Assembly: GCA_027483005.1 (NCBI GenBank)
Contig: JAIXVN010000078.1
Coordinates: 1 to 6,634 of the forward strand
Source: Verrucomicrobiaceae bacterium
Lineage (GTDB): Bacteria > Verrucomicrobiota > Verrucomicrobiia > Verrucomicrobiales > Akkermansiaceae
Direction of reading: 5' to 3'
DNA: 6,634 bases
Positions 1-5,965 of this stretch are shown piece after piece. How positions within the stretch are numbered: position 1 is the stretch's first letter; each line of letters begins with the position of its first letter. The notes beneath the pieces were generated by a model. It made no database searches. It had not been told where the DNA came from and worked only from the letters and a program-made list of their open reading frames with translations. Made by a program: the position numbers and the translations under genes.

Positions 1-1
1 C

Positions 2-187
2 TCACTCGCCTGCGGATTTCCCCAGGTCTCGTTCTTCAATCGGGTCTTCCGTCGTGAATTGAAATGCAGTCCTTCGGAGTTCAGGCGAAGGATTCGCACG
101 TCAGGCAGAAGCTCCAGGACCAAGGGAGCTCCTTCCCCATGGCTGGAACCGGAAGCCTTCGTATCCGCCCTGCTTCCATGGGTCTGA
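2..187 (+). CDS. AraC-family transcriptional regulator, C-terminal end (5' truncated)
   Basis: This is the last 61 codons of a reading frame that enters from the left edge and stops at the TGA at 185-187; its start lies outside the window. The visible protein begins inside the second helix-turn-helix of an AraC/XylS DNA-binding domain. It shows the family signature: a CGF turn, then SFFNRVFRRE, then the C-P-S-E-F-R motif that closes the domain. About 33 residues of arginine- and proline-containing tail follow, which is not a recognised domain. The ligand-binding part is missing, so neither the cupin type nor the XylR (periplasmic-binding-protein fused) type can be excluded. It lies codirectionally 178 bp upstream of a sugar catabolic operon, so it is a reasonable candidate for that operon's local activator. 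Family identity is seen directly; the regulatory target is inferred. Confidence 0.88.
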   Translation, partial: SLACGFPQVSFFNRVFRRELKCSPSEFRRRIRTSGRSSRTKGAPSPWLEPEAFVSALLPWV

Positions 188-239
188 TCCAGGAGGGCCT
201 TTTGGCCTGCCGGTGGGGCGACCACGCAGAGTCTCGATG

Positions 240-294
240 AACTGTGACGATCCTCCCGAATCAAGCCGCCGATTTTTCAGGAAATTGAGACGAT
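240..294 (+). promoter_or_regulatory. Direct repeat, possible AraC-type operator
   Basis: Two 12-base copies of AAnTGnGACGAT lie at 240-251 and 283-294, matching at 10 of 12 positions. Their starts are 43 bp apart, close to four helical turns, so both would face the same side of the DNA. Directly repeated half-sites are typical of AraC-family regulators, and one is encoded immediately upstream. No convincing -10/-35 pair could be placed beside them, although the second copy contains TTGAGA at 285-290, which resembles a -35 box. The repeat is seen directly; operator function is inferred and chance similarity is possible. Confidence 0.25.
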
Positions 295-324
295 AGTGTC
301 AGATTTTGAGTCTGGATGCGTAGA

Positions 325-360
325 GGGACGGCACCGTCACCCTTACAGTCGTCCCACTGT
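325..360 (+). promoter_or_regulatory. Overlapping inverted repeats in the operon leader
   Basis: Three inverted repeats share these 36 bases just before the isomerase start codon at 366. GACGG-CA-CCGTC is at 327-338. ACAGT and ACTGT, at 345-349 and 356-360, flank a 6-base loop. GGGACG (325-330) and CGTCCC (350-355) are also complementary, and this stem extends to 8 pairs with one G-U. The first two hairpins can coexist; the third excludes both. This could be a leader RNA with two alternative folds, or simply a palindromic protein-binding site. No riboswitch class is recognised. Confidence 0.22.
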
Positions 361-365
361 CAATC

Positions 366-1409
366 ATGACTCCATCCACCGAATACCGTTTTTCCTTTGG
401 CCCCTGGAACATCTGCGAGGGCAAGGACCCTTTTGGTCCGGCCACCCGCGCCCCCTACGATCATGAGGCAAAGTTCGCCCTTTACCGGCCGCTGGGCTTT
501 GAAGGCGTGCAGCTTCACGATGATGATGTCGTCCCGGATCTCGACCAACTCTCCGGACCCCAGATCCTGGCCAAGGCCACGCAGGTGGGGACGATGCTCG
601 GCAACCAGGGGCTGGTTCCCGAATTTGTCGCGCCGAGGCTCTGGTTCTCGCCGGAAACAATCGACGGAGGCTACACCTCGAACTCCGCTGCCGACCGCCG
701 CTATGCCCTCGATCGGACGCTTCGCACCGCGGACATCGCCAGGGCCGTGGGCAGCAAGGCCATCGTCCTCTGGCTGGCCCGCGAAGGCACCTCGCTGAGG
801 GAATCGAAAAATGCCGTCACCGCCTACCAGCGGATCCTTGACGCGATCAATGCGATCCTCGACCACGACAAGGAGATCGAGATCTGGATCGAACCGAAGC
901 CGAACGAACCCTGCGATCACGCCTACGTCCCCACCATCGGACACGCGGTGTCCCTGGCCTATGCGTCGAAGGATCCCGTTCGCGTCAAGGGACTGATCGA
1001 GACCGCTCACGCCCTCCTCGCCGGTCTGGATCCCTCGGACGAGATGGCCTTCGCGATCGCGCATGGAAAGCTCGCCAGCGTTCATCTCAACGACCAGAAC
1101 GGCCTGAAATACGATCAGGACAAGAACTTCGGAGCCGCGAACCTCAGAGGTGCCTTCAACCAGGTGCGGGTGCTTGAGGAGAACCACTATGGAAGCCGTG
1201 GCGAATTCGTCGGGCTCGACGTCAAGGCGATGCGGACGCAGGCCGGGAACCCGGTCACCGCCCACCTGGCTTCAAGTCGTGAGATCTTCCTCCACTTGGT
1301 GGAAAAGGTCCGTTCGCTGGACCTCAAGGAGCAGCAGCAGTACATCGACGCCCGTGACTATGAGGGTCTGGAGCTTTTCACCATCCGCCACCTTTTGGGA
1401 ATCCACTGA
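366..1409 (+). CDS. Xylose isomerase-like TIM-barrel sugar isomerase
   Basis: The 347-residue protein is predicted to be a cytoplasmic, divalent-metal-dependent aldose-ketose isomerase related to the short (Streptomyces-type) xylose isomerases, which are usually near 390 residues. Visible hallmarks in order: FSFGPWN with W14 near the N-terminus, DPFGPATR at 21-28, the catalytic HDDD at 51-54, GGYTSN at 101-106, W136 before AREG, EPKPNEP at 176-182 with metal ligand E176 and K178, E212 and H215 for the second metal, KYDQD at 248-252, and D285 in LDVKAMRT. The loop before KYDQD reads HLNDQNG rather than the family's HIDLNGQRG. It is two residues shorter and appears to replace the usual metal-ligand aspartate with N242, or to shift it to D243. 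This HxND arrangement recalls L-rhamnose isomerase-type enzymes, so the substrate is uncertain and no xylA symbol is given. The ATG at 366 is the only sensible start. No Shine-Dalgarno sequence precedes it. It is the first gene of the operon, 8 bp before the aldolase. Confidence 0.85.
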   Translation: MTPSTEYRFSFGPWNICEGKDPFGPATRAPYDHEAKFALYRPLGFEGVQLHDDDVVPDLDQLSGPQILAKATQVGTMLGNQGLVPEFVAPRLWFSPETIDGGYTSNSAADRRYALDRTLRTADIARAVGSKAIVLWLAREGTSLRESKNAVTAYQRILDAINAILDHDKEIEIWIEPKPNEPCDHAYVPTIGHAVSLAYASKDPVRVKGLIETAHALLAGLDPSDEMAFAIAHGKLASVHLNDQNGLKYDQDKNFGAANLRGAFNQVRVLEENHYGSRGEFVGLDVKAMRTQAGNPVTAHLASSREIFLHLVEKVRSLDLKEQQQYIDARDYEGLELFTIRHLLGIH

Positions 1410-1417
1410 AACCATCC

Positions 1418-2248
1418 ATGAAGAGCTACCGCCTCAACCGCCTTTTCAACGCCCAGTCCGGCCGATGCTTTGACGTCGCGGTCGATCATGGGTTCTTCAA
1501 CCAGCCCGGCTTCCTCACCGGCATCGAGGACATCCGCAAGACCGTCGCCACCCTCGTCGCGGCGGGGCCGGATGCCATCCAATTGACAACTGGTCAGGCG
1601 AGACACCTGCAAGATCTGCCGGGCCATCAGAAGCCGCGGCTCGTTCTTCGAATGGACACGGCGAATGTCTATGGAGAGTCACTTCCAGCCGCCCGCTACA
1701 GCAGCATGATCGAGGAGGCCATTCTTCAGGCGGTGCGGCTGGATGCCGCGTGCGTTTGTGTGAATCTCTTCCAGATCCCGGGTGCCCCGGACGTGACCGA
1801 GCGCTGCATCGAGAACATCCACCGGCTCAAGGTCCAGAGCGATCATTACGCCATGCCGATGATGGTGGAGCCACTGGTCTTCCGTCCCAACTCCGAGGCG
1901 GGAGGTTACATGGTGGATGGCGATGAAACGAAGATCGTCCACCTCGTCCGCCAGGCCGTGGAGCTCGGCGCGGACGTGATCAAGGCCGACCCGACCGGCG
2001 ATGTGGATCGCTATCACAAGGTCATTGAGGCCGCCGCCGACATTCCGGTGCTCGTGCGCGGTGGCGGCCGGGTCAGTGACGAGGAAATCCTCACCCGCAC
2101 CCAGGGGCTCATGCAGCAGGGCGCGCGGGGCATCGTTTACGGACGAAACATCATCCAGCACCCCAATCCCGCAGGCATCGTCCGCGCGTTGATGGCGATG
2201 GTGCACGAGGGTGCGGGCATCGATGAATCCCTGGCAATGATCAGATGA
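1418..2248 (+). CDS. Class I DhnA/DeoC/FbaB-family aldolase
   Basis: The 276-residue protein is a single (beta/alpha)8 barrel of the DeoC/LacD/DhnA class I aldolase superfamily, which includes archaeal-type FbaB, LsrF and ADH synthase. Seen in sequence: DVAVDHGF at 19-26 on the first strand; ADVIKADPTGD at 185-195, whose K189 sits at the position of the Schiff-base lysine (compare the IIK or IVK strand of LsrF and ADH synthase); and a phosphate-binding end formed by VLVRGGGR (211-218) and GARGIVYGRNI (235-245), followed by the typical IxQHPNP. These features predict metal-independent cleavage of a ketose phosphate to DHAP and an aldehyde. The gene lies between a sugar isomerase and a PfkB kinase and shares an ATGA stop/start overlap with the kinase gene. 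The acceptor aldehyde (glycolaldehyde, lactaldehyde or other) cannot be read from sequence. Family call is firm; reaction is inferred. Confidence 0.87.
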   Translation: MKSYRLNRLFNAQSGRCFDVAVDHGFFNQPGFLTGIEDIRKTVATLVAAGPDAIQLTTGQARHLQDLPGHQKPRLVLRMDTANVYGESLPAARYSSMIEEAILQAVRLDAACVCVNLFQIPGAPDVTERCIENIHRLKVQSDHYAMPMMVEPLVFRPNSEAGGYMVDGDETKIVHLVRQAVELGADVIKADPTGDVDRYHKVIEAAADIPVLVRGGGRVSDEEILTRTQGLMQQGARGIVYGRNIIQHPNPAGIVRALMAMVHEGAGIDESLAMIR

Positions 2249-3261
2249 AGCGTCGTGGAATCATTTGTGCGGGCAATTTCATCGTGGACCACCTTCGGTT
2301 GGCCGAGGTGTGGCCGGAGCAGGACATGCTTTCATCGATCACCTCCGAGATGATCTCGAATGGCGGAGGGCCGTTCAACGTCCTGATGGATCTATCGGCG
2401 ATGAGGGTGGACTTCCCGCTGGAAGCCGCAGGATGCGTTGGCCGGGATGCCGATGGCGGGTGGATCCTCAACGAGTGCGCCAAGGCAGGGATCAGCACGG
2501 TCCAGTTGCACCAGGTGGAGGGCGAACCCACCTCCTACACGCAGGTGATTTGCGTGAGATCGACCGGCAGGCGCACCTTCTTCCACCGCCGGGGGGCGAA
2601 TTCGGTTTTTGACCTCCAGCATGTCGATTTCGAGCTGACCCGGGCCAGCCATTTCCATCTCGCCTATCTGATGCTGCTGGATGCCCTCGATGCGGATGAC
2701 TCCGGCAGCGGACGGACCCAGGCTTCCCTCCTGCTTGAAAGGGCCCTTGCTGCCGGGCTGTCCACCTCGGTCGATCTGGTCAGTCTGGATCATCCGGATT
2801 TCAGGCAGAAGGTGGTGTCCGCCCTTCCCTACGTGGACCATCTTTTCGTCAATGATCGTGAGGCGGAACTGGTGACCGGCGTGAAGGTTTCAAACGGCGA
2901 GGAGTTCTCAATCGATGCCGCCTGCGAGGCCGCGCGAAGGCTGCTTGAATCCGGAGTGAGGCGCCAGGTCATCCTGCATGACCGATCCGGTGCGATCGTC
3001 TGCGATGCCTCCGGAATCATCCGCTGTGAGGCTCATGAAATCCCCAGCGACCAGCTGGTGAGCGCCAACGGAGCAGGGGACGCCCTCGCTGCCGGATACC
3101 TGTTCGGCCTGCAGGAGGGATGGGATGTTTCCGAGTGCCTGCGGATGGCCACCTCGGCCGCCGCCGCCTGCCTGACCCATGGCAGTCCTTCAGGTGGCTT
3201 GCTTCCTGTCAGGGATTGTCTGGCCCGCCACCCGTCCATCACCCTCACCACCCTCCGCTGA
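2245..3261 (+). CDS. PfkB-family carbohydrate kinase
   Basis: The 338-residue cytoplasmic kinase of the ribokinase/PfkB superfamily is predicted to phosphorylate a free sugar, most likely the ketose made by the upstream isomerase, using ATP. Motifs in order: CAGNFIVD near the N-terminus (8-15); the substrate-binding NGGGPFN (39-45); GCVGRDADG (63-71), the glycine-rich lid region; NDREAE (203-208), which is the NxxE magnesium motif; and SANGAGD (273-279) with D279 as the catalytic base. The last motif normally reads DTxGAGD. Here serine and asparagine occupy the places of the Asp and Thr that bind a monovalent cation in E. coli ribokinase. Length is slightly above the usual 300-330 residues. 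The start codon overlaps the aldolase stop as ATGA, implying translational coupling and matched output of the two enzymes. The phosphorylated position (C1, as in ketohexokinase, is expected) is inferred. Confidence 0.88.
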   Translation: MKRRGIICAGNFIVDHLRLAEVWPEQDMLSSITSEMISNGGGPFNVLMDLSAMRVDFPLEAAGCVGRDADGGWILNECAKAGISTVQLHQVEGEPTSYTQVICVRSTGRRTFFHRRGANSVFDLQHVDFELTRASHFHLAYLMLLDALDADDSGSGRTQASLLLERALAAGLSTSVDLVSLDHPDFRQKVVSALPYVDHLFVNDREAELVTGVKVSNGEEFSIDAACEAARRLLESGVRRQVILHDRSGAIVCDASGIIRCEAHEIPSDQLVSANGAGDALAAGYLFGLQEGWDVSECLRMATSAAAACLTHGSPSGGLLPVRDCLARHPSITLTTLR

Positions 3262-3265
3262 GACC

Positions 3266-4642
3266 ATGAGGGAGTCTCTGGTTCAAGCCCTGATCGACCT
3301 GCTGGGAAGCGAGCGTGTCCTCACTGCGATCGAGGATTTGATCCCCTACGGCTTTGACGGCACCGCGACCTTCAAGGCAACTCCGGGAGCCGTCGTATTT
3401 CCCAACACCACGGAGGAGGTGTCCGCCTGCGTCCGGCTGGCGAATGACGCCGGCATCCCGATCGTCACCCGTGGATCCGGCACCGGCCTCAGCGGCGGCA
3501 GCGTGCCGACGGATCACGCGCTGGTCATCTGTCTGGTCCAGATGGACCGGATCCTTTCCGTTGATCCGCGAAATCTCACCCTGCGGGCCCAGGCCGGAGT
3601 CATCACCGCCAAGCTGGATGAAACCGCTGCGGAACACGGACTTTTCTATCCGCCCGATCCCGGTTCCCTCCGCATCAGCACGATCGGTGGAAACGTGGCC
3701 GAGAACTCCGGCGGACTGCGCGGACTCAAGTACGGTGTCACTCGTAATTACGTCATGGGCATGGAGGTCGTGCTTCCGGATGGCCGGATCGTCAGCCTCG
3801 GGAATGCCTGCGTGAAGGACGTGGCGGGTTACTCGATGAAGGATCTTTTCGTCGGCTCGGAAGGCACCCTGGGCATCGTGACCGAGGTCCTGCTCAAGCT
3901 GCTTCCCCGCCCCCTGGCCCGGCGCACCCTCCTGGCCACCTTCGACCGCATGGAGGACGCGGCGGAAACGGTGTCCTCCATCATCGCGGCGCGGATCATT
4001 CCCTGCACCCTGGAATTTCTCGACCGGATCACGATTGGCTGCGTGGAGGACTACGCGAAGATCGGACTGCCGACCGATTGCGAGGCGATTCTCCTCATGG
4101 AAACCGACGGCCATCCGGCTGCCGTCGAGGATGAGGCAACCCGGATGGTCGAGATCGCCCGGACCCATGGAGCCAGGGAGGTCCAGATCGCGCAGGATGA
4201 GCAGGAGGCCTTGAAGCTTGCGTCGGCCCGCCGCAGTGCATTCTCCGCCCTGGCACGGGTCAGGCCGACGACGATTCTCGAGGACATCACGGTGCCGCGC
4301 AGTGCCTTGGCGGAGATGGTCTCCTTCATTGCCGCCACCGCCACCCGTCACGGCCTGATGGTTGGAACCTTCGGCCACATGGGTGATGGCAATCTTCATC
4401 CAACCTTCCTCACCGACGAGCGGGATGAGGAGGAAATGCAGCGGGTGCATCTCGCGCTGGAGGCGATCGTCGAAAAGACCCTCAGCCTTGGCGGCACCAT
4501 CACCGGTGAACACGGGGTGGGTCTGGCGAAGAAGCCATGGCTCAAGCAGCAACTGGGCGATGCCAGCTACGAGCTCATGAGAACGGTCAAGCACGCCCTC
4601 GATCCGCACAACCGGCTGAACCCAGGCAAGATCTTCGACTGA
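3266..4642 (+). CDS. glcD: GlcD-type FAD-linked 2-hydroxyacid oxidase subunit
   Basis: The 458-residue flavoprotein of the GlcD/D-lactate dehydrogenase branch of the VAO/PCMH family is predicted to oxidise glycolate or a D-2-hydroxyacid and pass electrons to its iron-sulfur partner at the membrane. The FAD domain shows PGAVVFPNTTEEV (40-52), RGSGTGLSGG (69-78), PPDPGS (129-134), GNVAENSGG (142-150) and GSEGTLGIVTE (197-207). The C-terminal substrate/cap domain shows GHMGDGNLHP (370-379), GEHGVG (414-419) and the terminal LDPHNRLNPGKIFD. The ATG at 3266 is chosen because it lies 4 bp after the kinase stop and gives a normal GlcD N-terminus. An in-frame ATG at 3179 would add 29 unrelated residues encoded within the kinase gene. 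It is followed after 6 bp by glcF. No GlcE-like third subunit is present. Glycolate versus D-lactate cannot be decided from sequence; the symbol denotes the family. Confidence 0.9.
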   Translation: MRESLVQALIDLLGSERVLTAIEDLIPYGFDGTATFKATPGAVVFPNTTEEVSACVRLANDAGIPIVTRGSGTGLSGGSVPTDHALVICLVQMDRILSVDPRNLTLRAQAGVITAKLDETAAEHGLFYPPDPGSLRISTIGGNVAENSGGLRGLKYGVTRNYVMGMEVVLPDGRIVSLGNACVKDVAGYSMKDLFVGSEGTLGIVTEVLLKLLPRPLARRTLLATFDRMEDAAETVSSIIAARIIPCTLEFLDRITIGCVEDYAKIGLPTDCEAILLMETDGHPAAVEDEATRMVEIARTHGAREVQIAQDEQEALKLASARRSAFSALARVRPTTILEDITVPRSALAEMVSFIAATATRHGLMVGTFGHMGDGNLHPTFLTDERDEEEMQRVHLALEAIVEKTLSLGGTITGEHGVGLAKKPWLKQQLGDASYELMRTVKHALDPHNRLNPGKIFD

Positions 4643-4648
4643 CCGCCC

Positions 4649-5965
4649 ATGGCCGGATCACTCAAACAGCTCGACTACTCGATCCTCCAGCAATGCATGC
4701 ATTGCGGGATGTGTCTTCCCACCTGCCCGACCTTCGATGCCACGAAGCGTGAACGGAGCAGCCCGCGTGGACGCATCGCACTGATGCGGGCGGTGGCGGA
4801 CGGCGAGATGGAGATCACGCGGGGCTTCGCCGATGAAATGAGCTACTGCCTGGGCTGTCTGGCCTGCCAAACCGCCTGCCCGGCGGGAGTGGACTATGCG
4901 CAGTTGTTTGAGACCGCCCGCGCCGACATCGAGAAATCGGGAATCAATGCTTCCCCGCTACGGGGGTTCTGGCGCTTCATCACGCTGCGTGTTCTTTTCA
5001 TGAGGCCACGGCTGCTGAGAATGGCCGGTCGGCTCCTCAGGCTTTACCAGGGCAGCGGATTGGAATCATTCACCAAGCGGCTCCATCAGATGCGGATCCT
5101 GCCTGCGGAGCTGGGTCGTCTCGAGGCACTCAGCCCGCGAATCTCGGACCGGTTTTCCAATGAAATGATCGATCCGGTGGAGCGGCCCGGAAATGATATC
5201 AGGTTCAAGGTGGCCTTGCTCACCGGCTGCGTGCAGGACCTCGCCTTCTCGGAAATCAACCGCGACACCGCCGATGTCCTGCTTGCGAACGGATGCGAGG
5301 TTCATACCCCGCCGGTTCAATCTTGTTGCGGATCCCTTCATTCCCACAACGGCGAGCCGATCCTGGCTGCCGAGCTGGCACGACGGATGATCGATCAGCT
5401 GCCGCCTGACGACTACGATGCCATCATCAGCAACGCCGGAGGCTGCGGCTCGCATTTGAGGCACTATGGAACGCTGCTTGAGGATGACCCTGCCTATGCT
5501 GACAAGGCACGGAACTGGGATTCGAAGCTGCGTGACATTCACGAATGGCTCGTGGAGATCGGATGTCGTGCGCCTTTCTCCTCTGCGAACCCTGATTCCA
5601 TGACTGTGGCATATCATGAGTCATGCCACCTCGCCCATGGGCAGAAGGTGACCCAACAGCCCCGGCAGCTTCTTCAACTGCTGCCCGGAGTGAAGCTGGT
5701 GGAATTGAAGGAATCCTCCTGGTGCTGCGGCAGTGCGGGCATCTACAGCATCACCCAGCCCGAGCAATCCGCCGCATTGCTGGATCGAAAGCTCAAGCAT
5801 CTTCAAGACTCCGGCGCGGCCGTCCTTGCGACTTCCAATCCCGGATGTCATCTGCAGATCGAATCCGGGCTCAAGGCCATCGGTTCGCCGATCGAGGTGA
5901 TCCAGCCGGTGACCCTTCTTGCCCGCAGTTACCGGCAGGAAACGAGCCCTTCAATTTCCCCATGA
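4649..5965 (+). CDS. glcF: GlcF-type iron-sulfur subunit of glycolate/hydroxyacid oxidase
   Basis: The 438-residue protein carries electrons from the GlcD flavin to the quinone pool and is probably peripheral on the cytoplasmic membrane. The N-terminus has two ferredoxin-type 4Fe-4S motifs, CxxCxxCxxxCP, with cysteines 16/19/22/26 and 67/70/73/77. Two cysteine-rich CCG domains follow, of the type found in GlcF and heterodisulfide reductase: C194, C226-C227 and C266 in the first, and C326, C359-C360 and C400 in the second. All expected cysteines are present, so the protein looks functional. A segment near residues 105-135 is rich in leucine, arginine and aromatics (FWRFITLRVLFMRPRLLRM) and may contact the membrane, though it is too charged for a clear transmembrane helix. 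The gene starts 6 bp after glcD and its TGA overlaps the next ATG. Length is a little above E. coli GlcF (407). Lactate use remains an alternative. Confidence 0.9.
   Translation: MAGSLKQLDYSILQQCMHCGMCLPTCPTFDATKRERSSPRGRIALMRAVADGEMEITRGFADEMSYCLGCLACQTACPAGVDYAQLFETARADIEKSGINASPLRGFWRFITLRVLFMRPRLLRMAGRLLRLYQGSGLESFTKRLHQMRILPAELGRLEALSPRISDRFSNEMIDPVERPGNDIRFKVALLTGCVQDLAFSEINRDTADVLLANGCEVHTPPVQSCCGSLHSHNGEPILAAELARRMIDQLPPDDYDAIISNAGGCGSHLRHYGTLLEDDPAYADKARNWDSKLRDIHEWLVEIGCRAPFSSANPDSMTVAYHESCHLAHGQKVTQQPRQLLQLLPGVKLVELKESSWCCGSAGIYSITQPEQSAALLDRKLKHLQDSGAAVLATSNPGCHLQIESGLKAIGSPIEVIQPVTLLARSYRQETSPSISP

Noticed and set aside
195..208. GGCC-TTTT-GGCC hairpin after the AraC gene, possible terminator
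   Set aside because: The stem has only four pairs plus one wobble, and no T-tract follows it. It does not meet the pattern of an intrinsic terminator.
285..314. Sigma-70-like promoter starting with TTGAGA
   Set aside because: No -10-like hexamer occurs 16-18 bases downstream (the bases there read GAGTCT or close variants), so a promoter call is not supported.
360..1265. Minus-strand open frame of 301 codons opposite the isomerase
   Set aside because: It has no recognisable motif and mirrors the isomerase codons; the plus strand carries the conserved catalytic residues.
366..3261. Sulfoglycolysis (sulfo-EMP) gene set
   Set aside because: The PfkB kinase plus class I aldolase pairing fits, but the isomerase is a xylose isomerase relative, not the YihS type, and no sulfolactaldehyde reductase or sulfonate exporter is visible. 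It is kept only as an analogy.
3179..3265. Earlier in-frame ATG that would extend GlcD by 29 residues
   Set aside because: The added residues are encoded inside the kinase gene, do not resemble a GlcD N-terminus, and would create an 83-base overlap, while the ATG at 3266 gives a normal start.
3245..4609. Long minus-strand open frame of 454 codons
   Set aside because: It lies entirely opposite the clearly homologous glcD gene. Its translation shows no recognisable domain and is rich in Gly, Arg, Asp and His, as expected of an antisense frame in GC-rich coding DNA.
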